Assembly: GCA_043755595.1 (NCBI GenBank)
Contig: JAYUSQ010000319.1
Coordinates: 6,102-70,101 of the forward strand
Direction: 5' to 3'
DNA: 64,000 nucleotides
Source: VFZP01 sp043755595
GTDB lineage: Bacteria; Acidobacteriota; Terriglobia; Bryobacterales; Bryobacteraceae
In this document: positions 47,037 to 54,739 of the stretch, one piece after another
Layout of the letters: the number at the start of each line of letters is the position of its first letter
How positions within the stretch are numbered: position 1 is the stretch's first letter
The notes under the pieces: generated by a model
Databases searched by the model: none
What the model saw: only the letters and a program-made list of their open reading frames with translations
What the model was told of the DNA's origin: nothing
Program-made: the position numbers and the translations under genes

Positions 47037-47050
47037 CCACGGCTAGTTGT
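47029..47050. terminator. Inverted repeat at the end of the subtilase gene
   Basis: ACAACTAGCC and GGCTAGTTGT form a 10-base perfect inverted repeat with only two bases between. The TAG stop codon lies in the left arm. There is no T-tract on the + side, so it may be a weak terminator or RNA-stabilising hairpin. Confidence 0.5.
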
Positions 47051-47077
47051 ATGTAGGCGCCATTGGTGACACTCACT

Positions 47078-47755
47078 ATGCCCATTAGAGCTAAAATCTA
47101 CATCTACGCGATGGTGGTCGCAGCAGGCGCAATAACCGCCCTGTCCGCCACCAACCTACAAACGGACGATCCAATCCGGTTGGCGGCGTACCTCGCACTG
47201 ACCGCGGTGACCTCGACGCTGAAGATCCGGCTGCCGAAACTAACCAGTTCGGTTACTCCAGGATTTCTCTTTGTGTTACTGGCCGTCGCCGATTTTTCAT
47301 TGGCCGAAACGAGCTTGATCTGCCTGCTGGCGGGTTTGGTCCAGACTCTCTGGAGGCCGAAGAGGAAGCCGGCGCCGATTCAAGTGGCTTTCAACGCCGC
47401 AACCATCACAGTAAGCGGGGCGCTGGCGCATCTGGCCGCCCACTCGCTGTTGCCCGGTTCCACCGCGGCCGATGGACTGGGGCGCGTGGCAGCGGCTTTG
47501 GTTGTCTTATTCTTCGCTAACATCGCGGGGGTTTCGATCGTACTATGTCTGATCGAAAACAAATCGCCGACCTCGATGTTCCGCGAAGTCAACTATTGGG
47601 CGTTTCCTTACTACGTGGCGGGCACGATCATTGCACTGGTGCTTCAATACTCGGCTCCGCTCGGGCTCTGGGCATTGGCTTATCAATTACCGATGGTTTA
47701 CTTCGCGCATGCCTACTTCAGAGAGTATGTGACACGCCACAATGAAGCGAACTGA
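47078..47755 (+). CDS. Stand-alone seven/eight-helix membrane sensor domain (MASE-like)
   Basis: 225 residues with seven or eight hydrophobic helices and almost no soluble loops: IRAKIYIYAMVVAAGAITALS, PIRLAAYLALTAVTSTLKIRLP, GFLFVLLAVADFSLAETSLICLLAGLVQTLW, ATITVSGALAHLAAHSLLPG, LVVLFFANIAGVSIVLCLIE, AFPYYVAGTIIALVLQYSA, GLWALAYQLPMVYFAHAYF. This pattern normally forms the N-terminal sensor of diguanylate cyclases and HD-GYP proteins in Acidobacteriota. Here the frame ends right after the last helix (REYVTRHNEAN) with no output domain. ATG 47078 is chosen by the helix start. Confidence 0.75.
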   Translation: MPIRAKIYIYAMVVAAGAITALSATNLQTDDPIRLAAYLALTAVTSTLKIRLPKLTSSVTPGFLFVLLAVADFSLAETSLICLLAGLVQTLWRPKRKPAPIQVAFNAATITVSGALAHLAAHSLLPGSTAADGLGRVAAALVVLFFANIAGVSIVLCLIENKSPTSMFREVNYWAFPYYVAGTIIALVLQYSAPLGLWALAYQLPMVYFAHAYFREYVTRHNEAN

Positions 47756-47768
47756 GGGTTCCATATGA

Positions 47769-49037
47769 TCAGTGGTCGGCGATGCCGCCGTCGGGAAAAC
47801 GGAGCTGCTGCCGTGTGTGAGGCTGGTACGGCCGCAGGGCCGCTACCTTCTCGTCAAGATCCACCCCAAGCCCGGGCCGGTCCGGCGGAGTCGCATAGCC
47901 TTGCGCGTAAGTGATTCCGCCGCCGTAGAAGAGATCTTTCCAATACTGCTCGTTCCCGCGATGCGTGATCTCCTGGATGCCGAAATTCGGGGTGGAGAAA
48001 TCGACGTGGAGCGAGGCCAGCGTGCTCACCTCACTTTGCGGATTGTGGGGCGCAAGTTCGATGCGGTAGGCCTCGGCAATCGTCGCGATCTTTTTCATCT
48101 CCAAGATACCGCCGCAGTGGACGACGTCGGGCTGCACGTAGTCCACTAAGTGGCGCTGGCAGATCTGGCTGAAGCCGTACTTGGTAGTGAGGCGTTCTCC
48201 GGTGGCCAGCGGGATGCGGGTTTTGCCGCGCAGCAGCGCGAGTTCGTCAAGATCTTCGACTTGCGTGGCTTCCTCAACGAAGAAGGGACTGTACTCTTCG
48301 GCCCGCCGGCAAAAGTCTACGGCCATCACTGGCGTAGTCTTACCGTGCAGGTCGATACAGATCCGGAAGTCCTCGCCAACAGCTTGCCGGACAGCCTTGA
48401 GATTAGCGATTCCCTCGCGCACCGAACGTACCGGCTCAATCTCGTCGCCATTGGTGGTGATGAAGGCGGCTTTGCAACCGGTCCAGCCCTCCTGTTTCGC
48501 CTTCATCCAATTCTCGGCATACTGCTGGGGTGAGTTGCCGCCTGCGTGAACGTACATCTGAACGCGGTTGCGCGCGCGGCCACCAATCAGCCGCCAGATG
48601 GGCTGGCCCAGCGCCTGGCCGAGGATATCCCATAATGCGATCTCTACCGCGCTAATCGCCGAATTCAGAATCGGCCCGCTGCGCCAGCGCGGCCAGCGGT
48701 ACATGGCCTGCCAGTGCATTTCAATATCGGTGGGATCGAGACCCACGAGGTAGCGCTTGTGCTCGTCAATCGCCGCAGCGACAGTGGCTTCCTTGCTGGT
48801 GACGGAGCCTTCGCCGAGCCCTGTGATGCCCTGGTTCGTGTAGATTTTCACGAAGACGTAGTTGATCGCGTTCGGTCCGCCCCGATTCACGATGAACGTC
48901 TTCACGTCCGTGATCTTAAGGTTCAATGGCTTCGCCTTTTCACGGGCTTGGGCGAGGAGGCCTTGCGGTGAAGAGAGAGCGGCGAGCCCCGCAGCGGCGG
49001 CGGCTGAGGCGGATTGGACGAATTCACGGCGCGTCAT
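47769..49037 (-). CDS. Enolase-superfamily sugar-acid dehydratase (MR/MLE), Tat-signal
   Basis: 422 residues. The twin-arginine signal TRREFVQSASAAAAAGLAAL starts the protein. The capping domain (ITDVKTFIVNRGGPNAINYVFVKIYTNQG) and barrel follow, with metal ligands in RICIDLHGK (Asp), PFFVEEATQ (Glu) and IPLATGERL (Glu), and the barrel-end HCGG and HNPQS. The set of motifs resembles D-mannonate/D-galactonate dehydratases, which remove water from sugar acids. Export of such an enzyme is unusual but common in Solibacter-like genomes. Specific substrate is not readable. Confidence 0.92.
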   Translation of the reverse strand: MTRREFVQSASAAAAAGLAALSSPQGLLAQAREKAKPLNLKITDVKTFIVNRGGPNAINYVFVKIYTNQGITGLGEGSVTSKEATVAAAIDEHKRYLVGLDPTDIEMHWQAMYRWPRWRSGPILNSAISAVEIALWDILGQALGQPIWRLIGGRARNRVQMYVHAGGNSPQQYAENWMKAKQEGWTGCKAAFITTNGDEIEPVRSVREGIANLKAVRQAVGEDFRICIDLHGKTTPVMAVDFCRRAEEYSPFFVEEATQVEDLDELALLRGKTRIPLATGERLTTKYGFSQICQRHLVDYVQPDVVHCGGILEMKKIATIAEAYRIELAPHNPQSEVSTLASLHVDFSTPNFGIQEITHRGNEQYWKDLFYGGGITYAQGYATPPDRPGLGVDLDEKVAALRPYQPHTRQQLRFPDGGIADH

Positions 49038-49057
49038 ATGGTCCGTTAGGATATCAG

Positions 49058-49276
49058 TTACTCGTCGTCGGCGGGTCCGGCATAGTAACCCGGAAATTGT
49101 CGCGATTGAGCTCGTGGTCTTGCTTGCGCCGCCGCTTCCGCCGTTTCATAGCGAAGCTTGTTTTCCCGCACTCCCGTGGCGGCTTCGAGGAAATATTCCG
49201 TGAGTCTCGGCGCTGCTTGGTGGGGATCGGGTTGTTTGCGTGTTGGCTGCCGGCCCGGAGGGCGGCGGGGTTGCAC
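49058..49276 (-). CDS. Doubtful small ORF, 72 residues
   Basis: A GTG-started frame in the 353-base stretch between the dehydratase and the toxin gene. It is Arg/Gln/Pro-rich (RRPPGRQPTRKQPDP), then EYFLEAATGVRENKLRYETAEAAAQAR and ends YYAGPADDE. No ribosome-binding site, no family. It could be a small gene or the remains of one; the rest of 49038-49390 shows nothing else. Confidence 0.25.
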   Translation of the reverse strand: MQPRRPPGRQPTRKQPDPHQAAPRLTEYFLEAATGVRENKLRYETAEAAAQARPRAQSRQFPGYYAGPADDE

Positions 49277-49390
49277 CCGGTGCAGGCATTGCGGGAGGAG
49301 TAGCCGTTTTCACTTAGCTGGCCGCCTAATTCCGTGGCCTAGACATGGCTCAGCGACTGTTCGCGGTCACACGAATGGCAACTGATTTAC

Positions 49391-49687
49391 TCAATGGGAA
49401 AGAAGCGCTCCGAGATCGCGTCGCCCATGGACGACCCGCAGAATCAGAACATCTTGCTCTTGAAGGGGGTAGAAGACGACGTACTCGCCCACCGGAAAGC
49501 TGCGCAGACCCAGGCGCAAATCGTTCTCACGCGAACGGCCAATATGCGGATAGCGCGTCAGAAGCCAGAAGTGGTCCAACAACGTATCGACTAGACGGCT
49601 GCCAACGTCCGAACCGCTGTGACCTGCCGTGTAGAACCAAATGTCGTCAAGGTCGGCCTCGGCCTCCGCTGTAAGTACAAAACCCAT
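49391..49687 (-). CDS. RelE/ParE family toxin
   Basis: 98 residues with the compact RelE/ParE fold: FVLTAEAEADLDDIWFYTAGHSG, DHFWLLTRYPHIGRSREN, then LRSFPVGEYVVFYPLQEQDVLILRVVHGRRDL. The C-terminal RVVHGRRD is the ParE-type ending, where Arg and the final acidic residue stabilise target binding (ribosome for RelE, gyrase for ParE). The ATG directly abuts the antitoxin stop, typical of a cotranslated type II module. Cannot tell ribosome from gyrase targeting here. Confidence 0.92.
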   Translation of the reverse strand: MGFVLTAEAEADLDDIWFYTAGHSGSDVGSRLVDTLLDHFWLLTRYPHIGRSRENDLRLGLRSFPVGEYVVFYPLQEQDVLILRVVHGRRDLGALLSH

Positions 49688-49969
49688 TTAGCGACGTTCT
49701 TGTTCGCTACCAAGGCGGGCCATGCCTCGCCGCTTGATTTCGTTTGCCAACTGCACGAACTCTGCGGATGTCTCGATCCGGCGGCCCTCGCCACGGGCAA
49801 AGGAGGCTTCGGCTTGATCGACGGCCGCAAGAATTTCCACCCTCCGGCGCTCGCGATCCTCCCACATCGCCAGCGCTTCCAGCACCGCGTCTTGTTCGGT
49901 GTGGAGCCGCCCGCTTTCGATCGGGCGGCGGGCAAACGCTTTTTGATCAGACGTCAACTGCACTTCCAT
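49688..49969 (-). CDS. ParD-like antitoxin
   Basis: 93 residues preceding the toxin gene. The N-terminus MEVQLTSDQKAFARRPIESGRLHTEQDAVLEALAMWEDRERRR fits a ribbon-helix-helix DNA-binding domain, although RPIESG is slightly unusual. The acidic, extended C-terminal half (EASFARGEGRRIETSAEFVQLANEIKRRG) would wrap the toxin. It should repress the module with the toxin as co-repressor. TAA stop directly joins the toxin ATG. Confidence 0.88.
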   Translation of the reverse strand: MEVQLTSDQKAFARRPIESGRLHTEQDAVLEALAMWEDRERRRVEILAAVDQAEASFARGEGRRIETSAEFVQLANEIKRRGMARLGSEQERR

Positions 49970-50051
49970 GTCCCCAGTCTACCCGCTTCCCCTTACCGGG
50001 GCGGAGATTGGCCGTCGCTCCGCCTTCGAGCGAAATGCGGCTGCCGCCGAT

Positions 50052-50906
50052 TTAATACCGCAGGCGGTCGCGGCCACTGGCGGAGGAATCGCCGGATGAT
50101 TCGGGCGAGGGCGACAGTTGATCGGACATCTGGAAGATCGCTTCCATCTCTCGCACCGACCCCTCGGTTTGCTCGACGTCTTTGACCAGACTCTCCAAAC
50201 GATCGCTCACTTGCTGCGGGTCGGTCATGGTGATCGATTGGTCGTGAATCAACTGCAGCACGTCTTCGATGGCGCGGCACTGCGCGTCGATCACCTGACG
50301 GTTCTCGCGGATTCTTTGATATTTTTCGACGCGCTTGTCCAGGATTTCAATGCGCTTTTTGTTGATCTCTTGTACCTTAGGCGGGTCTTTCGGCAGCCGG
50401 TCCTTGAGGTACTTCACTTCGTTGCGAATCGCACCGGCGTCGGTGGTTTGCAGGTACTGCACATGCTGAACGTCGGAGTTAGCGAGACGGACAAAAGCGG
50501 TCATCAAGCCTTGTAACTGCGTTTCGATTTGCCCGATGAAAGCCTGCGATGTGGACGAGAGGCGGGCGTAGTTGCGGCGGATCGCTTCAACGAAACTTTC
50601 GAGGTGGCGAACACGGTCGCGAATCTCCGGCGGCAGCGCGGACTGCATCGCACGCAGGTTGTCATCGTGATCGCGCTTCTCGTCGGCGTAGCGCCAGGAG
50701 CGGACCAGGCGTTGAAATGCGGCCATGTTGGGGACCGACGCGAGATACATCAGTTCGGCCCCGCCCGCCAGGATCAAGGGCAAGGGAGATCCGGCAATCA
50801 CCGAAAATGCCGCCGCGCCGCCGAGGGCGATCAAGTTGTATTGCCACTTGAAGGCTTCTTTGATGTAGTTCGGCTCGCTGCGGCGCGAGTCGTTCGGGTC
50901 CGGCAT
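50052..50906 (-). CDS. Membrane-anchored coiled-coil protein in ABC operon
   Basis: 284 residues, unknown family. Two hydrophobic stretches at about 24-60 (NLIALGGAAAFSVIAGSPLPLILAGGAELMYLA) form a hairpin in the membrane. From residue about 75 to 250 the sequence is long heptad-like helix (RDRVRHLESFVEAIRRNYARL, IETQLQGLMTAFVRLANSD, EINKKRIEILDKRVEKYQRIRENRQVIDAQCRAIED), then a Ser-rich tail with SPSPESSGDSSASGRDRLRY. It follows the ATPase gene by 33 bases, so it belongs to the operon. It may sit at the cytoplasmic face and contact the transporter. Confidence 0.8.
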   Translation of the reverse strand: MPDPNDSRRSEPNYIKEAFKWQYNLIALGGAAAFSVIAGSPLPLILAGGAELMYLASVPNMAAFQRLVRSWRYADEKRDHDDNLRAMQSALPPEIRDRVRHLESFVEAIRRNYARLSSTSQAFIGQIETQLQGLMTAFVRLANSDVQHVQYLQTTDAGAIRNEVKYLKDRLPKDPPKVQEINKKRIEILDKRVEKYQRIRENRQVIDAQCRAIEDVLQLIHDQSITMTDPQQVSDRLESLVKDVEQTEGSVREMEAIFQMSDQLSPSPESSGDSSASGRDRLRY

Positions 50907-50939
50907 GAGGAATTTCCTATGGTAGCGCGGAGGCCGCCG

Positions 50940-51773
50940 CTAGAGCAGGGAGAAGCGCTGGCGGACTTCGCGCAGCGTCTCAAGAAATTCCGGTGTGGTG
51001 GCGATGTCCTTGCGCCAGGCCAAGCCACGGTCGATGAGATTGTAGCTGGCCTGAATCCGCGCGCCGGGTTTGAACTTGCCTTGTTCGTCGATGTTGCGGC
51101 CCAGGAGAATGAGCGTGTCGCACACTTCCATCGCGGCCACCAAATCGTGCGTCACCACGATGATCGTGTTGAGTTCGTGGGCACAAGCGATCTCGTGAAT
51201 CAGTTCCTGAACGCGCCCGATGGCCAGCAGATCGAGGCCGCTGAACGGCTCATCCATCAGCAGGAACTGATCGCTGCACATGATCTGTTGCGCGATGGCG
51301 ACGCGTTGGCGCTGGCCGCCCGAGAGTTGCGATGGGAATAGCTCCCCACGGTCTTCCAGGCGAAAGCGCTCCAGCAACGACTTAGCTTTAGCGGCGCATT
51401 CGGCGGCGGTTTTGCCGCTGCGTTCACCGGCGATAAGCAGGTTTCCCATCACCGTGCGATGGGCGAAGAGAGGATAGTGTTGCGCCACGACGCCCACCAT
51501 GCCGCGCTCAACCGGTACGCCAGGTTCACCGATCAGCACGGTGCCTTTGTCGGGTTTATTCAGTCCCGAGAGAATATGAAAAAGCTGCGTCTTGCCGATG
51601 CCCGAGGGGCCGAGCAATGCAACCACTTGACCGGCGACCGCATCGGGGCGAGTTATGTTCCTGATCTCGAAGGCAACCTTATCGAGAATCAGATTGCCGC
51701 CGAGGGTGAGCGAGACATCGTCGACACGGAGCACCGAGCCGTCGTACGAGTATTGAAACGGGGTGGTAGCCAT
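50940..51773 (-). CDS. ABC transporter ATP-binding protein (NitT/TauT type)
   Basis: 277 residues. Walker A LLGPSGIGKTQLFHIL (about residues 52-67), Q-loop in VVAQHYPLFAHRTV, signature QLSGGQRQRVAIAQQI, Walker B FLLMDEPFSGLD, H-switch in IIVVTHDLVAAM. An unusual N-terminal lead (FQYSYDGSVLRVDDVSLTLGGNLILDKV) and a C-terminal region of about 60 residues that ends RQRFSLL follow the standard fold. It directly joins the permease gene (51773/51774). It powers uptake of the unknown substrate. The P-loop has IGKT instead of the commoner CGKS/CGKT. Confidence 0.95.
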   Translation of the reverse strand: MATTPFQYSYDGSVLRVDDVSLTLGGNLILDKVAFEIRNITRPDAVAGQVVALLGPSGIGKTQLFHILSGLNKPDKGTVLIGEPGVPVERGMVGVVAQHYPLFAHRTVMGNLLIAGERSGKTAAECAAKAKSLLERFRLEDRGELFPSQLSGGQRQRVAIAQQIMCSDQFLLMDEPFSGLDLLAIGRVQELIHEIACAHELNTIIVVTHDLVAAMEVCDTLILLGRNIDEQGKFKPGARIQASYNLIDRGLAWRKDIATTPEFLETLREVRQRFSLL

Positions 51774-52616
51774 CTATCGGCGCTCCAAAGTAAGTTCGGC
51801 CCAGGGGCAGATCAGGCGTTTCAACACGCCGATCCCGTAGTCTTGCAGCAGCCCAACCATCAGGATCAGGATTTGAATCGCGAACACTTCAGCGAGGTGA
51901 AAATGTTTATTCTGATTCAGCAGCATGGCGCCGACGCCGCCTTCCGAGCGCGCGATACCTTCGACCATGGTCAACATCATCCAGCCGATGGCGGCGTTTT
52001 GGCGAAGCACTTCGATCGCTTTGTCGAAGGTGCCTCGAACGACGACATCCCACACCACTTGCCATTCGGTCATTCGCAACGTGCGCGCGTGATCGAAGGC
52101 GGACTTGGGAATTTCGGCCACCACCGCCGCCATCGACGTGACGAAGAAGACCGTCATGCCAAAGACGAGCAACGCGAGCTTAAGCGGACGTCCGCCGCCT
52201 ACCATCAACGTAAAGACGAAGGTAAGGCCGATCAATCCGAGGAACCGGCCTTTGGCGACGGCGGACACAACGGGCCGCATAACGGGCACGACAGAAAGAT
52301 AGGCGAGACCGAGCGAAATCACCAGCGTCATCGCCAACGCTTCGACGTTCATGAAGAAGCTGGTGATGAGTTCGCGGCCCAGACCCTCTTCGGTCCAGAG
52401 CCGGCCGAGCGCGGAAAAGACCTCCGGCGGAGTGGGCAACACGGCCCAGGGCGAAAGCCACCAGATCAGCAACGCCAGCGCCACTTGCACAGCCACCACG
52501 ATTTGCATCGTGGATTTCGAAACCGCGCGATTAGGCTGAAAGATGCCCCACCAATTGGAAGCGGGAGGCGCTTTGGCCGGTTCGACTTGTTGTGGCGTGG
52601 GGGCCGTTACGCTCAT
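51774..52616 (-). CDS. ABC transporter permease
   Basis: 280 residues with about six helices. N-terminal cytoplasmic extension (PTPQQVEPAKAPPASNWWGIFQPNRAVSKSTMQIVV) precedes helix 1. The EAA-like loop that docks the ATPase reads GTFDKAIEVLRQNAAIGWMMLTMVEGIARSEGGVGAMLL. Family: binding-protein-dependent transport permease of the nitrate/taurine type. The start overlaps the upstream SBP-OmpA stop as ATGA, and the stop abuts the ATPase start; the three genes are translationally linked. Confidence 0.93.
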   Translation of the reverse strand: MSVTAPTPQQVEPAKAPPASNWWGIFQPNRAVSKSTMQIVVAVQVALALLIWWLSPWAVLPTPPEVFSALGRLWTEEGLGRELITSFFMNVEALAMTLVISLGLAYLSVVPVMRPVVSAVAKGRFLGLIGLTFVFTLMVGGGRPLKLALLVFGMTVFFVTSMAAVVAEIPKSAFDHARTLRMTEWQVVWDVVVRGTFDKAIEVLRQNAAIGWMMLTMVEGIARSEGGVGAMLLNQNKHFHLAEVFAIQILILMVGLLQDYGIGVLKRLICPWAELTLERR

Positions 52617-54418
52617 TTACTTGTGCCGATAACGATCTCAACACGGCGGTTCTTAGCGCGGCCTTCAGGCGATGCGTTCGGTGCAATCGGATTCTGCTGG
52701 CCGTGGGCAAAAATACGGACTCGGCCTTCGGGGAAGCTCACTGAAGACTGACCTTCCAGGAACTGCTTGACGGCGAAGGCGCGCTGCTCGCTCAGGTTCA
52801 TGTTGGAGTCGGGTGCGCCAACATTGTCAGTGTGTCCATGCACCTCCACCAGCGTGTTGCCGGCCACCAACAAATCGCGCACCATCTGTTCCATTTCGAC
52901 CTTTGCTCCGGGCGTGAAAGTGGCGCTGCCGGTTTCGAAGTTGATGTTCCAGGCGCGGCGGCTGACGACAGTGTCGACGCGGTCGGCCTTAGAAAACGTC
53001 GGCATAGCGGCTGGCGCCATTTGCGGATTGCGCGCAGCCACCGCGGCAATGTAGGAAGTATCCACCACTTGGTCGACCGGATAGTAGCTGGGCACGAGGT
53101 CCGGGTACTGTTTCTTCACGATATCGCCGAAGGTCGTGTACGTGGCCGCGAAGATGTTCGCAGTTCCCGGCGCCATGCCGAAGAGCAAGATGTTGTCGGC
53201 CAGATTGTTGACCGCAGAGCCGCCTAATTCCACAGGTACGCCGGTCTTATCGGGTTCAGTGACACCCTTGTAGTATTTTTCCCAATAACCGGGATCGTTG
53301 GCGTACTCGTTATATACGGAGGCGCTGATGGCGGAGGCGTGGCGTAGGGCTTCGGGATGAGCCTTGATCTGGTCGCCACCGGCGAAGATCGCTTCGAGCA
53401 TTCCTTCCACTTCGGCACGATGCTCCTGCATCCATTTGTCGACGCCGATGATCGTGTTGGGCATTTGCGAACTGTACTCGCGAGTGGAAACGACGCTGAC
53501 GAGGCCGCCCTTTTTACGCGCGATGTTGACGTCGCCGGGGGTCCAGGTGACGACGCCATTCACGCACACGCGCTTCTGTTCACCGGTCTTTTTGCCGGCC
53601 ACGACGACGGCGCGGCTTTCGCAGTAACCGGAGATGTACTTTTCACCGGCGTCGATATAGTCGGAGGCGTTGACCCAGTTCAAACATTGCGGGTCATACG
53701 TCTTTTCGTCCGGATTGTTGCAGAGACCGTTGTCGCCCAGCCATTTTTGCGCGATGTTCCAATCGCCGTCGCGCAAGTAGCCGGCGACGAGTCCGCCGCG
53801 AGATGAGGCCGGATTCTGGCGCCACGCCGCCGGGCCCATGAATTTGTCTTCGCCGCGCGAGTAGCCGGCCGAGCCGACGACTTTGGCCGTGTAGCCGGGA
53901 CCGAGTTTGCGGAGCGTGTCGTTGAGGCCTTTGAGGAAGGTGGCCCCGCCATCGCCCATGATCGCGACGAAGTGCGCGCCTTTGGAGGGGTTCGAATCGC
54001 CGCCCTTATGAGCGCTGGCAAACGACACCATCGCCTCTTGCATCTTGGTGACGTCGTCTTCGCGGATCAAGCGCAGGTTGACGTTTTTGCCGCACATCAA
54101 ACTGCCCGAAGTGGCCTGTGCGCCGCCGTTGGCGAACATCAGGCCCATCTGGGCATTCCACGCCCACAAGTAGAGCCGTACTTCGGGCTTGTCGTCGCAG
54201 CCGCGTTTGTTGGACGGCAGGGACGCGGCCGGCACGTTGGATGCGCTCGATTGCGTGACCGAAGGCAGATCGATTTTGCCCGGAATCGTGGATTCGCGGA
54301 CTCTCGCCGACGGAATCAGCTTGTCGAGTATGCCGTATTCGTACAGACTGTAGCCTACCAACCCGGCGCCGAGCAGAAAGATCATCGCCCAGCCGCCCTT
54401 TTCGATTCGCACTGCCAT
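52613..54418 (-). CDS. Substrate-binding protein fused to OmpA peptidoglycan-binding domain
   Basis: 601 residues. A membrane helix near 12-30 (WAMIFLLGAGLVGYSLYEYG) without a signal cleavage site anchors it in the inner membrane. Residues about 75-485 make a two-lobe periplasmic binding protein of the NMT1/phosphate-type (VRLYLWAWNAQMGLMFANGG, FVAIMGDGGATFLKGLNDTL, VSVVSTREYSSQMPNTIIGVDKW). Residues about 488-598 are OmpA: INFETGSATFTPGAK, VEVHGHTDNVG, LSEQRAFAVKQFL, SPEGRAKNRRVEIVIG, with the Asp and Arg that bind diaminopimelate. Thus the binding protein would be fixed to both membrane and wall. It leads the four-gene operon. Confidence 0.9.
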   Translation of the reverse strand: MAVRIEKGGWAMIFLLGAGLVGYSLYEYGILDKLIPSARVRESTIPGKIDLPSVTQSSASNVPAASLPSNKRGCDDKPEVRLYLWAWNAQMGLMFANGGAQATSGSLMCGKNVNLRLIREDDVTKMQEAMVSFASAHKGGDSNPSKGAHFVAIMGDGGATFLKGLNDTLRKLGPGYTAKVVGSAGYSRGEDKFMGPAAWRQNPASSRGGLVAGYLRDGDWNIAQKWLGDNGLCNNPDEKTYDPQCLNWVNASDYIDAGEKYISGYCESRAVVVAGKKTGEQKRVCVNGVVTWTPGDVNIARKKGGLVSVVSTREYSSQMPNTIIGVDKWMQEHRAEVEGMLEAIFAGGDQIKAHPEALRHASAISASVYNEYANDPGYWEKYYKGVTEPDKTGVPVELGGSAVNNLADNILLFGMAPGTANIFAATYTTFGDIVKKQYPDLVPSYYPVDQVVDTSYIAAVAARNPQMAPAAMPTFSKADRVDTVVSRRAWNINFETGSATFTPGAKVEMEQMVRDLLVAGNTLVEVHGHTDNVGAPDSNMNLSEQRAFAVKQFLEGQSSVSFPEGRVRIFAHGQQNPIAPNASPEGRAKNRRVEIVIGTSK

Positions 54419-54739
54419 AGTAGTGTCGCCTCCGATATCGTCGTCGAACCCAGAGTTGGGCCAGACGGTTATCTACTATAGCGAAACACAGGCGGCGGCT
54501 GCGCGACTGCCACGTTGGGGCCGTTTAGACGATTCGGTCCACCGGCCAGGCGTCAGGTTTGGGTTTACGGGAAGAGCATCCAGGAACCTGAAAATCGCGT
54601 CCTCGTCCAGCCGTAACCGCTACTTAGGAGATCCAAGCGAAGTGGCGTGGATTCGAAACATCGTCCGTGCCGCGATTCTGATATACTCTGGACCATCGCT
54701 TTTCGAACCGCGAAAACTAAATTGGCTGGGGGCCGTTTC
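54419..54739. promoter_or_regulatory. Divergent intergenic region, SBP-OmpA operon / TonB receptor
   Basis: 321 bases without a gene, between two divergent starts, so it must hold both promoters. The best -10-like element on the + strand is TATACT preceded by TGA at 54682-54687, about 55 bases before the receptor ATG; no good -35 stands at 17 bases. No dyad operator or hairpin with a T-tract was found. Confidence 0.4.

Noticed and set aside
53980..54005. GGTTCGAATC-like sequence suggesting a tRNA T-arm
   Set aside because: It lies in the coding frame of the SBP-OmpA gene, without acceptor, D or anticodon arms around it.
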